Below, piece by piece: positions 36,156 through 46,500 of a DNA stretch of 64,000 bases. The notes beneath the pieces were generated by a model, which was not told the DNA's origin, made no database searches, and saw only the letters and a program-made list of their open reading frames with translations. The position numbers and the translations under genes are program-made. The stretch comes from Vibrio sp. Hep-1b-8 (GTDB taxonomy: Bacteria > Pseudomonadota > Gammaproteobacteria > Enterobacterales > Vibrionaceae): positions 62,001-126,000 of the forward strand of contig NZ_QEWN01000108.1 of NCBI RefSeq assembly GCF_006124995.1, given 5' to 3'. The stretch's first letter is position 1; the number at the start of each line of letters is the position of its first letter.

Positions 36156-36629
36156 ATGAAAATAGAACATTATCAACGCTTAACCAAACAAGTCATCGCA
36201 CTTATCGAATCTGAGACCGATTTGATCGCCAATTTGTCAAACATCAGTGCTTTACTCAACATGGAACTTGAAGAGTTAAACTGGGTTGGTTTTTATTTAA
36301 TGAAAGATGACCAACTGGTGCTTGGCCCGTTTCAAGGCAAACCTGCATGTGTGCGCATTCCGGTAGGGCGTGGAGTCTGTGGAACCGCGGTCGCGACCAA
36401 TACGGTTCAGCGTGTTCATGATGTGCATGAGTTTGAAGGACATATCGCCTGTGATGCAGCGAGCAACTCAGAGATCGTGATTCCATTTTCGATTGATGGT
36501 GAAATGTTTGGTGTGTTGGATATTGATAGTCCGAAAGTGGGGCGATTCAATGAAATCGATGAGCAGGGGCTAACTTTTTTGATGCAGGAAGTCGAAAAGC
36601 TGCTTAATTCACACGCTATCAAGGCATAA
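36156..36629 (+). CDS. msrC: Free methionine-(R)-sulfoxide reductase
   Basis: A 157-residue single GAF-domain enzyme that reduces free L-methionine-(R)-sulfoxide. Three cysteines, Cys65, Cys75 and Cys99, are spaced exactly as the catalytic set of E. coli MsrC (gaps of 10 and 24), in the motifs GKPACVRIP, GRGVCGTA and IACDAASNSEI. E. coli yebR sits beside yebS and close to proQ-prc, and the same relationship holds here. ATG 36156 begins the conserved sequence. Divergent from the ABC exporter with 86 bases between starts. Confidence 0.95.
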   Translation: MKIEHYQRLTKQVIALIESETDLIANLSNISALLNMELEELNWVGFYLMKDDQLVLGPFQGKPACVRIPVGRGVCGTAVATNTVQRVHDVHEFEGHIACDAASNSEIVIPFSIDGEMFGVLDIDSPKVGRFNEIDEQGLTFLMQEVEKLLNSHAIKA

Positions 36630-36728
36630 ATTATCTATTGAGTGTGGTTTTTCGCTTGCAGGTCACTATAATACCTCAAATATTTAATCTTAATGCTCGC
36701 GGATGAACCGCAATAACCAGGAACCCAC

Positions 36729-37358
36729 ATGGAAAACACTGAAAAGTTAAAAAACAGCAAAGAAGTTATCGCATATATTGCTGAATGTTTCCCTAAGTGC
36801 TTTACTTTAGAAGGTGAAGCTAAACCACTTAAAATTGGTATCTTTCAAGATCTTGCGGATCGTCTAAGCGATGATCCTAAAGTAAGCAAAACTCAACTTC
36901 GTGCAGCGTTAAGACAATACACTTCATCATGGCGTTACCTTCACGGTGTTAAGCCTGGTGCAGTACGTGTAGATTTAGATGGCAACCCAGCAGGCGAGCT
37001 TGACGAAGAGCACGTAGAACACGCAAAAACAGCACTAGCTGAAAGCAAAGCTAAAGTGCAAGCTCGTCGTAAAGAGCAAGCGACTAAAACTCGCGAAGAA
37101 AGTAAAGAGAAAGCTAAGCCTGCGGCGAAGAAGCCTCAAGGCCGTCGCCCGCAACAAAATAAAGTACAAAAAGCCGCTAAGCCTGTAGAAACGCGTGCTC
37201 TGAATGCTGACGAAGTGAAAGTTGGTAATCAAGTAAACGTCAATATGGGTAAAGGAAACATGGCTGCGACTATCGTTGAAATCAATAAGGAAGATGTGCG
37301 TGTTCAACTGACTAACGGCCTACAAATGGTTGTAAAAGCGGAGCACTTGCGCGCATAA
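36729..37358 (+). CDS. proQ: RNA chaperone ProQ
   Basis: A 209-residue global RNA-binding protein. Residues 1-120 form the FinO/ProQ domain ([35 protein letters not shown], shown here by its middle), followed by a highly basic Lys/Arg/Ala linker (about 95-150) and a C-terminal Tudor-like domain ([16 protein letters not shown]...[12 protein letters not shown]). ProQ stabilises mRNA 3' ends and sRNAs. It is 17 bases upstream of prc on the same strand, as in E. coli, so the two are one operon. An AGGA site precedes the ATG by eight bases. Confidence 0.96.
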   Translation: MENTEKLKNSKEVIAYIAECFPKCFTLEGEAKPLKIGIFQDLADRLSDDPKVSKTQLRAALRQYTSSWRYLHGVKPGAVRVDLDGNPAGELDEEHVEHAKTALAESKAKVQARRKEQATKTREESKEKAKPAAKKPQGRRPQQNKVQKAAKPVETRALNADEVKVGNQVNVNMGKGNMAATIVEINKEDVRVQLTNGLQMVVKAEHLRA

Positions 37359-37375
37359 AGGAGATACTCCTACGC

Positions 37376-39373
37376 ATGAAATGCCGTTCAAAATTGTCGC
37401 TGATTGCTGCTAGCTTATTGCTAGCAGCTTCTACTGCTCATGCTTTAGAAGCAAATATCAGTTTAGAGGACCTACCAGTCCTGACTCCAGAAGCTCAGCA
37501 TGAGACAGCCAGCAAACGTGTCACATCTCGCTTTACACGTTCTCATTACAAACACTTCTCGCTAAACGATCAATTTTCTCAAGCTATTTTCGAACGTTAT
37601 ATCGAAATGCTTGATTACAATCGTAATATCTTTACGCAAGCGGATATCGACTCTTTCAAAAAATGGACATCAGGAATCGATGACCAATTGAAAGCGGGAG
37701 ATAACCAGATTGCATTTGATGTCTACAATCTGTCAATCAAGCGTCGTTATGAACGTTTTAAGTATGCTTTGTCTATCCTCGATCAGGAGATGAGTTTCGA
37801 TAATGATGAAACCATTGAGCTTGATCGCAGTGAAGCCGCATGGCCAGCCGATACCGCAGAGCTTGATGAACTTTGGCGTAAGCGAGTCAAGTATGATGCG
37901 TTGAACTTAAAGTTAACGGGCAAAGATTGGGATGAGATTAAAGACACGTTAGGCAAGCGTTATAACAACGCGCTCAAGCGTTTAGGTCAAACTCATAACG
38001 AAGATGCGTTCCAGCTCTACATGAACGCATTTGCTCGTCAGATTGATCCTCATACTAGCTATCTTTCACCTCGCAGTGCAGACCAATTTCAAACTGATAT
38101 GAATTTGTCGCTTGAAGGTATTGGTGCGGTACTGCAAATGGAAGACGATTACACTGTTATCCGTTCGTTGGTGGCTGGTGGCCCAGCGTCGAATAGTAAG
38201 CTTCTAGCGGAAGGTGATCGAATCATTGGTGTTGGTCAAGATGGTGAAGATATCGTTGATGTCATCGGTTGGCGTCTTGATGATGTTGTTCAGCTAATCA
38301 AAGGACCGAAAGGCACCAAGGTTAATCTGCAAATCTTGCCTGAAGGCAAGGAAGCGAAAGCGGATGTTGTTACCATCGTTCGAGACAAAATCCGTCTAGA
38401 AGACCGAGCGGTAAAATCTGAAGTGATTGAGAAGGATGGCAAAAAAATTGGTGTCCTAGAAGTACCAAGTTTTTATGTCGGACTTGCAAAAGACACCGAT
38501 AAACTTATCGAAGAGCTCAAGGGCAAGGGTGTTGATGGCATCATTGTTGATCTTCGTAACAACGGTGGCGGTGCACTCACTGAAGCAACAGCACTTTCCG
38601 GTTTGTTTATCATTAGCGGCCCTGTTGTCCAAGTGAGAGACAGTTATGGTCGAGTCAACGTCAATAGTGATACCGACGGTAAGATCAGTTATGACGGTCC
38701 ATTAACGGTATTGATTAATCGCTATAGTGCTTCCGCTTCAGAGATTTTTGCTGCGGCAATGCAAGACTATGGGCGTGCCATTATTTTGGGTGAAAACTCT
38801 TTCGGTAAGGGAACGGTTCAGCAACATCGTTCGCTAAACCATATCTACGATCTTTTCGACAAAGAGTTGGGTTACGTTCAGTATACCATCCAAAAGTTCT
38901 ATCGTATTGATGGTGGTAGTACACAAAACAAGGGTGTCGCCCCAGATATTGCGTTCCCTACAGCGATAGATCCAAGCGAAACGGGTGAGTCGGTAGAAGA
39001 CAATGCACTGCCTTGGGATCGTATTGACAAAGCTAAATACGAAATGTTACAGCGTAATGAGGCATTGATTGGTAAGCTTGCCGCTAACCACCAAACTCGT
39101 ATTGCTAAGGACCTAGAGTTTCGTTTTGTGGCCGAAGATATTGAAAAATACAAGGCAGAGAAAGACGATAACTCTTTGTCGCTCAACGAGAAAACACGTA
39201 AAGCGGAAACCGATGCAGCAGACGCGCGCCGTTTAACTCGAATTAATGAGAGACAAAAAGCAGCAGGTCAAGAGCCGTATAAGACACTGGATGATATCCC
39301 TAAAGATTATGAATCGCCGGATGCCTACCTTAGCGAATCGGTAGCGATAATGGTTGATATGATTAAATCTTAA
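37376..39373 (+). CDS. prc: Carboxy-terminal processing protease Prc (Tsp)
   Basis: A 665-residue periplasmic tail-specific protease (S41 family). Signal peptide 1-23 (cleavage after STAHA). A PDZ domain (LEGIGAVLQMEDDYTVIRSLV..., about 238-320) selects hydrophobic C-termini. The Ser-Lys catalytic dyad is in YSASASEIFAAAM and, 25 residues on, NSFGKGTVQ. A long C-terminal DUF3340-like region follows. In E. coli Prc cleaves FtsI's tail and, with NlpI, controls murein hydrolases. It is translated from an ATG after GGAG and ends before a strong terminator. Confidence 0.96.
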   Translation: MKCRSKLSLIAASLLLAASTAHALEANISLEDLPVLTPEAQHETASKRVTSRFTRSHYKHFSLNDQFSQAIFERYIEMLDYNRNIFTQADIDSFKKWTSGIDDQLKAGDNQIAFDVYNLSIKRRYERFKYALSILDQEMSFDNDETIELDRSEAAWPADTAELDELWRKRVKYDALNLKLTGKDWDEIKDTLGKRYNNALKRLGQTHNEDAFQLYMNAFARQIDPHTSYLSPRSADQFQTDMNLSLEGIGAVLQMEDDYTVIRSLVAGGPASNSKLLAEGDRIIGVGQDGEDIVDVIGWRLDDVVQLIKGPKGTKVNLQILPEGKEAKADVVTIVRDKIRLEDRAVKSEVIEKDGKKIGVLEVPSFYVGLAKDTDKLIEELKGKGVDGIIVDLRNNGGGALTEATALSGLFIISGPVVQVRDSYGRVNVNSDTDGKISYDGPLTVLINRYSASASEIFAAAMQDYGRAIILGENSFGKGTVQQHRSLNHIYDLFDKELGYVQYTIQKFYRIDGGSTQNKGVAPDIAFPTAIDPSETGESVEDNALPWDRIDKAKYEMLQRNEALIGKLAANHQTRIAKDLEFRFVAEDIEKYKAEKDDNSLSLNEKTRKAETDAADARRLTRINERQKAAGQEPYKTLDDIPKDYESPDAYLSESVAIMVDMIKS

Positions 39374-39390
39374 TTGAAATCAATCAATTA

Positions 39391-39420
39391 AAAAGCGAGT
39401 CATTTGGGCTCGCTTTTTTT
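39391..39420 (+). terminator. Terminator of the proQ-prc operon
   Basis: AAAAGCGAG / CTCGCTTTT with a 9-base loop and a T7 run, 18 bases after the prc stop. Confidence 0.88.
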
Positions 39421-39509
39421 ATACAATAAAATATTGTGATAAAGATCAATTTTTTTAGCTAAATATACCTGACGTGCCTAAGCTTAAAGAAAAGAGTGAG
39501 GAGCACGTG

Positions 39510-40172
39510 ATGAGATTGTTAGCTCTAATATCATTAATTTTTAGCCTTTCGGTGCTCGCTGATGGAGTGAAAGACAACAGCGATTTAACTCAGTTCGACC
39601 AACCGTTTCTGCTAGGAGACTGGTACCTCGTTAATCCTAACCCTGAACAGTCGCAGGAAAACTTTTTAGCGATCAAGCTGTCGCTGGATTCAAACTATAG
39701 TTTTAAGATTGATATTCAGAAAAGGGACTATTCAGTCGACCACTGGGAAGGGTTGTACACAGCCAATGAAGATACTTTGGTTCTTGGATTGAATACTTCA
39801 GAGCCTCAAATGTATGAGTATTCAGCCAATCACAATTTACTCAGTTTAAATGGCGTTACTTTCACTAAAGCGTTGTCCAACGCATTGGCTGGTATGTGGT
39901 CGAGTGCACATTTGGGTGGCGATGATATTCTTGCCAGCGACGTACAAAAGTTGGATCTGATTTTACAGCCAGATTTTGTCTTTATGTTCCGGGTGAGTAA
40001 TGATGATGGCGATGAGGCGATACACAAAGGTGTTTACTATACAGAGGGCGAGCACTTGGTGCTTCTCTATGAAAATGGTGAACATGAAACACGATACACG
40101 CTGAACCGAGATTCGCTGACTTTGGAAATGGAAGAAGGCGCGCTGTATGCCGTATTAAATCGAATCCGTTGA
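39510..40172 (+). CDS. Secreted protein of unknown function
   Basis: A 220-residue protein with a signal peptide (MRLLALISLIFSLSVLADG) and no further membrane segment. The mature part is acidic and appears beta-rich, with two similar halves: a GDWYLVNPNP...W-E-G-L-Y-T-A...L-V-L-G pattern (about 40-110) and an AGMWSSAHLGG...K-G-V-Y-Y-T-E-G...L-V-L-L pattern (about 130-200). This suggests a duplicated lipocalin- or YchJ-like beta fold, but I recognise no family. ATG 39510 is chosen over the frame start at 39474 because GAGGAG lies eight bases upstream and the signal peptide begins there. It is a single gene between two terminators. Confidence 0.7.
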   Translation: MRLLALISLIFSLSVLADGVKDNSDLTQFDQPFLLGDWYLVNPNPEQSQENFLAIKLSLDSNYSFKIDIQKRDYSVDHWEGLYTANEDTLVLGLNTSEPQMYEYSANHNLLSLNGVTFTKALSNALAGMWSSAHLGGDDILASDVQKLDLILQPDFVFMFRVSNDDGDEAIHKGVYYTEGEHLVLLYENGEHETRYTLNRDSLTLEMEEGALYAVLNRIR

Positions 40173-40246
40173 TAAAGCGTGGTAGAGAAATGTGCCCCTT
40201 GCTGACTAAATAGACAAACAGTTTGATTTTTATGTCAACAATAGAG

Positions 40247-40284
40247 AAAAAACGAGGTATTTCGACATCGAACCTCGTTTTTTT
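40247..40284. terminator. Bidirectional-looking terminator upstream of pepN
   Basis: AAAAAACGAGGT / ACCTCGTTTTTTT with a 13-base loop. It ends the secreted-protein gene transcript. Confidence 0.85.
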
Positions 40285-40403
40285 ATATCCAGAGTTGTAA
40301 GCTAATACGCAAATTGTAACGGGAAAATTCCCGAACTTTATTATTACTGCGCTAGACTTTTACAGCGCAATGTTCAGATGCATTCAGTCAGAAGGATTTC
40401 GAC

Positions 40404-43010
40404 ATGGCTCAGACTCCTCAAGCCAAGTACCGCAAAGATTATCAATCACCATCACACACCATCACTGATATTGATTTGACCTTTGATCTCTACGATAACG
40501 AGACGACAGTAACCGCGGTTTCTCAAGTTAAGCAACTTAAAGATGCAACAACACTTCGCCTAGACGGAGAAGAACTCAAGTTACAAAGTATCGCCGTCAA
40601 TGGTGAAGCTTGGTCAGACTACAGAGAAATTGAAGGTGGATTAGAAATTCATCAGCTTCCATCTGAGTTCACTCTGACGATTGTGACCTTAATTGATCCT
40701 GAAGCTAATACCGCTCTAGAAGGTCTGTATAAATCGGGTGGGGCTTTCTGTACTCAGTGTGAGGCGGAAGGTTTCCGTCGAATCACTTACTACATGGATC
40801 GTCCAGATGTTCTAGCTAAATACACCACGAAAGTGATTGCAGATAAAGCGCACAACCCATTCTTACTCAGCAATGGTAACCGTATTGCGCAAGGAGAGTT
40901 AGAAGGCGGACGTCATTGGGTGCAGTGGCAAGATCCTCATCCAAAACCAGCTTACCTGTTCGCTTTGGTCGCTGGTGATTTCGATGTACTACGTGACAAA
41001 TACGTAACTCAATCTGGTCGTAATGTTGAACTCGAAATTTTTGTTGATAAGGGCAACCTAGATCGTGCTCCGCATGCGATGACGTCATTGATCAACTCGA
41101 TGAAGTGGGACGAAGAGCGTTTCGGCCTTGAATATGACTTGGATATCTACATGATTGTAGCGGTCGATTTCTTTAACATGGGAGCGATGGAGAACAAGGG
41201 TTTAAATATCTTCAACTCTAAGTTCGTATTAGCGAATGAGAAAACAGCGACTGACACTGATTATTTAGGCATTGAAGCGGTCATTGGTCATGAATATTTC
41301 CATAACTGGACTGGGAACCGTGTAACTTGTCGCGACTGGTTCCAACTGAGCCTTAAAGAAGGTTTGACAGTATTCCGTGATCAAGAATTTTCTTCAGATC
41401 TTGGCTCTCGTGCTGTGAATCGTATCAACAATGTAAGAATCATTCGTGGTCCTCAGTTTGCTGAGGATGCCAGCCCGATGTCTCATCCGATCCGCCCAGA
41501 TCAAGTGATTGAAATGAACAACTTCTACACTTTGACGGTTTACGAAAAAGGCAGTGAAGTGATTCGTATGATGCATACCTTGCTTGGTGAAGAGGGTTTC
41601 CAAAAGGGCATGAAGCTGTACTTTGAACGCCACGACGGTACGGCCGCGACTTGTGAAGATTTTGTCTCAGCGATGGAAGATGCAAGCGGTGTTGACCTTA
41701 AGCAATTCCGTTTATGGTATAGCCAGTCTGGAACACCAACATTATGCGTAGCGAGCGAGTACGATGCACAAGCAAAAACCTACACATTGACGGTTGAGCA
41801 ATCGACGGAGCCAACTCAGGATCAAGCAGAAAAGCAGGCCCTGCATATTCCTTTTGATGTCGAGCTCTATGCGGTAAATGGAGAGGTGATTGAGTTACGC
41901 TGTAACGGATCTGTTGTTGGTAATGTTCTTGATGTGACTGAAGCGAAGCAGACATTTGTGTTTGAAGACGTTGCTGAAAACCCTGTTCCTTCATTGCTAC
42001 GCGAATTCTCTGCGCCAGTAAAACTGGAATATGATTACAGTGATGAAGAGCTGATTTTCTTGATGGTTCATGCGCGCAACGAGTTTGCTCGTTGGGATGC
42101 AGGACAAATGCTTCTTGCCAAGTACATTCGTACGAATGTCGAAAATGTTCAAGCTGGTGGCGAGGTTAAACTTGCTGAGGCGGTCATTGACGCTTTCCGC
42201 GGTGTACTTCTGTCTAGTGACCTTGAACCAGCATTCATTGCAGAGATGCTATCTCTACCAAGTTTCAATGAAGTGTTAGGTTGGTACAAGCAGGTGGATG
42301 TCGATGCGATTGCTAAGGTGCTGAAAGCATTGAAAGTAATTCTCGCTACTGAATTGAATGATGAGCTGAGTGCGATTTATCATAGCTCTAAGCAAGCCGA
42401 GTACTCTATCGAACATGCGGCAATCGGCCAACGCTCTCTTCGAAACACAGCTTTAGGCTTTTTGGCTTACGCCGAGCAGGGTAACGAACTTGCCAAGACG
42501 CAATACGCTGAGGCTAATAACATGACTGACACCATTGCAGCAATGAGTGCCGCGAATAGTGCACAGTTAGAATGTCGTGAAGCATTAATGCAAGACTACA
42601 GCGATAAGTGGAAACATGATGGTCTTGTGATGGATAAGTGGTTTACTTTACAAGGTACCAATCCAGCGCAAGATGCACTTGAGGCGATCAAGAAGACGAT
42701 GGAACACGAAGCGTTTAGTCTTAAAAACCCTAACCGTATTCGTAGCCTAATTGGTTCTTTCCTCAATATGAACCCAGTACGCTTCCATGCAAAATCTGGT
42801 GAAGGTTATCAGTTTGCGGGGGAGATCTTACGCGAGCTAAATAGTAGTAACCCGCAGGTAGCTTCTCGTCTAATCGATCCGCTGTTGAAGTTCCGTAAGT
42901 ACGATACTGCTCGCCAAGAGCTTATCAAAATGGAACTAGAGGCATTAAAATCAATGGATAATCTGGCTAAAGACCTGTTTGAAAAAGTGACCAAAGCGTT
43001 GGAATCTTAA
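40404..43010 (+). CDS. pepN: Aminopeptidase N
   Basis: An 868-residue M1 zinc metallopeptidase, the main cytosolic aminopeptidase. The exopeptidase motif GAMEN is at about 260-264. Zinc ligands are His296 and His300 of HEYFH with Glu297 as catalytic base, and Glu319 (KEGLTVF) as the third ligand at the expected distance. The C-terminal alpha-solenoid domain (from about 540) is complete, giving the E. coli length of about 870. A perfect palindrome CGGGAAAATTCCCG (40320-40333) lies in its promoter region. In E. coli pepN also neighbours pyrD. Confidence 0.97.
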   Translation: MAQTPQAKYRKDYQSPSHTITDIDLTFDLYDNETTVTAVSQVKQLKDATTLRLDGEELKLQSIAVNGEAWSDYREIEGGLEIHQLPSEFTLTIVTLIDPEANTALEGLYKSGGAFCTQCEAEGFRRITYYMDRPDVLAKYTTKVIADKAHNPFLLSNGNRIAQGELEGGRHWVQWQDPHPKPAYLFALVAGDFDVLRDKYVTQSGRNVELEIFVDKGNLDRAPHAMTSLINSMKWDEERFGLEYDLDIYMIVAVDFFNMGAMENKGLNIFNSKFVLANEKTATDTDYLGIEAVIGHEYFHNWTGNRVTCRDWFQLSLKEGLTVFRDQEFSSDLGSRAVNRINNVRIIRGPQFAEDASPMSHPIRPDQVIEMNNFYTLTVYEKGSEVIRMMHTLLGEEGFQKGMKLYFERHDGTAATCEDFVSAMEDASGVDLKQFRLWYSQSGTPTLCVASEYDAQAKTYTLTVEQSTEPTQDQAEKQALHIPFDVELYAVNGEVIELRCNGSVVGNVLDVTEAKQTFVFEDVAENPVPSLLREFSAPVKLEYDYSDEELIFLMVHARNEFARWDAGQMLLAKYIRTNVENVQAGGEVKLAEAVIDAFRGVLLSSDLEPAFIAEMLSLPSFNEVLGWYKQVDVDAIAKVLKALKVILATELNDELSAIYHSSKQAEYSIEHAAIGQRSLRNTALGFLAYAEQGNELAKTQYAEANNMTDTIAAMSAANSAQLECREALMQDYSDKWKHDGLVMDKWFTLQGTNPAQDALEAIKKTMEHEAFSLKNPNRIRSLIGSFLNMNPVRFHAKSGEGYQFAGEILRELNSSNPQVASRLIDPLLKFRKYDTARQELIKMELEALKSMDNLAKDLFEKVTKALES

Positions 43011-43023
43011 TCAATATGGCGAA

Positions 43024-43055
43024 AACAGTAGCACTTTTTAGTGCTACTGTTTATT
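43024..43055 (+). terminator. Terminator of pepN
   Basis: 12-bp perfect stem AACAGTAGCACT / AGTGCTACTGTT with a TTTT loop, followed by TATTTAT. Its right arm overlaps the LexA-like box. Confidence 0.85.
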
Positions 43056-43064
43056 TATACAGTT
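43045..43064 (+). promoter_or_regulatory. LexA-like SOS box upstream of DUF2835
   Basis: TACTGTTTATTTATACAGTT contains the essential CTGT-N8-ACAG core and an AT-rich centre, matching 17 of 20 positions of the gamma-proteobacterial LexA consensus. It ends 43 bases before the DUF2835 ATG. Confidence 0.55.
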
Positions 43065-43107
43065 ATCTATCACTGTCAGATAAAACGTGACTTTTTTGAC
43101 CGATTTC

Positions 43108-43326
43108 ATGAAGCATTACTATTTTACTCTCAACATCAGTTATCATACTTTTCTCGCACACTACAGTGGGGCAGCAAGCAATGTTTTAGTGGTGACTGAC
43201 AATGGCTTACGCCTACAATTGCCTGCATCGCGTTTCAGGCCTTTTCTTAGTCAAATTGGCCTAAAAGGGCGCTTTAGATTAACAACTGACCAAAATAATA
43301 AGTTTTTAGAGTTAGAACTTCTGTGA
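43108..43326 (+). CDS. DUF2835 family protein
   Basis: A 72-residue small protein matching DUF2835: MKHYYFTLNISYHTFLAHYSG at the start is typical, followed by LRLQLPASRFRPFLSQIG and GRFRLTTDQNNKFLELE. The family has no known function; the fold appears beta-rich and the residues RPFL and GRF are its strongest marks. ATG 43108 is chosen; a GTG at 43087 would add seven residues not typical of the family. Its promoter region contains a LexA-like box, which would make it damage-inducible if real. Confidence 0.85.
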   Translation: MKHYYFTLNISYHTFLAHYSGAASNVLVVTDNGLRLQLPASRFRPFLSQIGLKGRFRLTTDQNNKFLELELL

Positions 43327-43512
43327 GCAACTGATTTTATAGAAGTTTAAATAGAACATCAGTCACATTATCAAACATTTCACCTCCTACCACTCCCAAA
43401 AGAATTAACTATTTATCAATAAAGCTTTTACAATAAAGCGGCATTACCCGTGTTAAGCACTATGCTTACAACATCCCCAAAATACATACAATTCTAATTG
43501 TGGAGTGTGATT

Positions 43513-46500
43513 ATGACCGCGCGTGAAACATTGATGCCGGTTCTGCTTGAAAAAGTTTACAAACTTATTCAAGACAAACTCGAGCTTGCTCATCAACCCC
43601 TAGTCACCCAACTTGCTCAACATTTATTTAGCAACATTTCTCAGGACGATTTGGTCGACCGTAACGAATCTGACTTGTATGGCGCAGTAGTGTCACTTTG
43701 GCACCATATCAATGAGAAAAAAGCTGACGAGATTTCTGTTCGAGTTTTTAATCCAACCGTAAGTCGCCAAGGCTGGCAATCAACGCATACAATCGTTGAG
43801 ATTGTGGTACCTGATAGTCCATTTTTGGTCGACTCAGTAAAAATGGCACTAAGCCGCTTGGATCTTTCATCACACTTAATGCTTCATGGTCCGACTCAAA
43901 TCGCTCGTTCTAAGACAGGGGCGATTACCGGTATTAACCAAGGTGAGGGCGGACTTCAATCTCTCTTCCATATTGAAGTTGACCGTCTGAGTGACAAAGA
44001 AGCGATGGCGGCACTTAAAGAAGAGCTGTTGAGCATTCTTAACGACACCGGCTTGGTTGTTCAAGACTGGTTACTGATGGTCGAAAAATTAGAAGAAGTG
44101 ACCACAAAAGTTGAGGCGCAGCAGGGTAAGATTGAGATTCAGCGTGATCGTTATGATGAATCTATCCAGTTCCTACGCTGGTTAGGCAGTCATAACTTTA
44201 CCTTCATGGGTTACAAAGAATACGATCTTGTTACTGTCGATGGTGATACAGAGCTTAGACCTACTGCGGATAAAGGACTTGGTTTGTTTGCAAGCCGTGA
44301 CCGTGTTCGTACTGTCAAACTTTCGGACTTCCCTGATTCTGCACGACTAGAAGCGAAGAAACCTTTCCTATTGATCGTCACTAAAGGTAACCAACCTTCA
44401 CGCATCCATCGCCCTGCCTATACTGACTACATTGGCATCAAGAAGTTTGATGAAAACGGCAAGGTGATTGGTGAGCATCGCTTCACAGGTCTATACACGT
44501 CAGCGGTGTACAACCAAAGTGTTGCGAGTATCCCTCTGATCCGTGAAAAGGTAGGCCGTATTCTTGAAGCGAGTGGCTATCGCGAAGGATCATACTCTTA
44601 CAAAGCACTTCACAATATTCTAGAAAACTACCCAAGAGATGAGTTACTTCAAGCAAAAGAAGAAGAGTTGCTAGAAGTCGGTATGGGTGTTGTTCAGATG
44701 CAAGATCGCGATCTGCTGCGTCTGTTCGTTCGCAAAGACCCGTTTGGTCGTTTCTTCAGTTGTATGGTGTATGTGACAAAAGATCGTTACAACACAGAAC
44801 TTCGCCGTCAAACACAGCGCATATTGAAACAGTATTTTGGCTGTGAACAAGAAGTCGAATTTACTACCTACTTCTCAGAGAGCCCTCTCGCTCGTACACA
44901 TTACATTGTTCGTGTTGATAACAACAACATGGGCGTAGACGTCAAAACGATTGAGCAAAATTTAATGGAAGCATCTTCAACTTGGGATGATCGTTTATCA
45001 GAAGCGATCGTAGCGAACTTTGGTGAGAGTAAAGGCCTGCCTTTAGCGAAAGAATACCTTCGTGCTTTCCCTCGTTCGTACAAAGAAGATGTTATGCCTG
45101 GCTCGGCAGTTGCGGATATTGAACGTCTAGAAAAACTCAGTGATGATAACAAACTTGGAATGCTTTTTTATCGTCCGCAAGAGTTGGCGGCGGATTCGAA
45201 GTCTGTCCGTCTAAAGCTATACCACCGTGATGAGCCAATCCACCTTTCTGATGTGATGCCAATGTTAGAAAACCTTGGCTTAAGAGTGATTGGTGAGTCG
45301 CCTTATGAAGTTCGCAAAACGAACGGTCAAGTATTCTGGATCCTCGACTTCTCAATGCTTCATAAGAGCGAAAAGAGTGTTGATCTTCGTGAAGCTCGAG
45401 ATCGCTTCCAACAAGCTTTTGCTGCTATCTGGGCAGGCGAACTAGAGAGTGATGGCTTTAACCGCTTAGTGCTTGGCGCTTCATTGACAGGTCGCGAAAT
45501 TTCGATCTTGCGTGCTTATGCTCGCTACATGCGTCAAGTGGGCTTCCCATTTAGTCAACAATACATCGAGGATACTCTTAGCCATTATCCTGATTTGGCG
45601 AAAGGTCTAGTTGATCTATTTACTAAACGTTTTGAACCAAAATTCAAAGGTAGCCAGAAAGGGCAAAGTGAACTGATTGCTCATATCACAGAGCAACTTG
45701 ATCATGTCGAGAGCTTGGACGACGATCGGATCATCCGTCGTTACATGGAAATGATCACGGCAACACTACGCACTAACTACTATCAAGTCGACGATAACAA
45801 GCAGTTTAAGCCTTGGCTTTCGTTGAAGATGAAACCAACCGAGATTCCAGAGATTCCTCAACCGGTACCTGCGTTTGAAATCTTTGTTTATGCACCTGAT
45901 ATCGAGGGTGTTCACTTGCGTGGCGGTAAAGTAGCACGTGGTGGGTTACGTTGGTCTGATCGTCAAGAAGATTTCCGTACTGAAATCTTGGGATTGGTTA
46001 AAGCTCAGCAAGTTAAGAACACGGTCATTGTTCCTGTCGGCGCTAAAGGTGGTTTCGTTTGTAAACGTCAGCACACGCTTAACGGACGTGATGAGATTTT
46101 TGCTGAAGGTCAACGTTGTTACAAACGTTTCATCTGTGCATTACTAGACGTTTCCGACAACATCATTGAAGGTGAAGTTGTTCATCCTAAGAATGTTGTT
46201 CGTCATGATGAGGACGATCCATACTTGGTTGTTGCCGCTGATAAAGGTACAGCGACTTTCTCAGATTTGGCTAACTCTGTGTCAGAAGAGTACAACTTCT
46301 GGCTTGGTGATGCATTTGCTTCCGGTGGTTCAAATGGCTACGACCACAAAGCCATGGGTATTACTGCTAAAGGTGGTTGGGAATCGGTCAAACGTCATTT
46401 CCGTGAAATGGGCATAAACTGTCAGACCACTGACTTTACCGCTATTGGTGTTGGTGATATGGCAGGGGATGTGTTTGGTAACGGTATGTTGCTATCTAAA

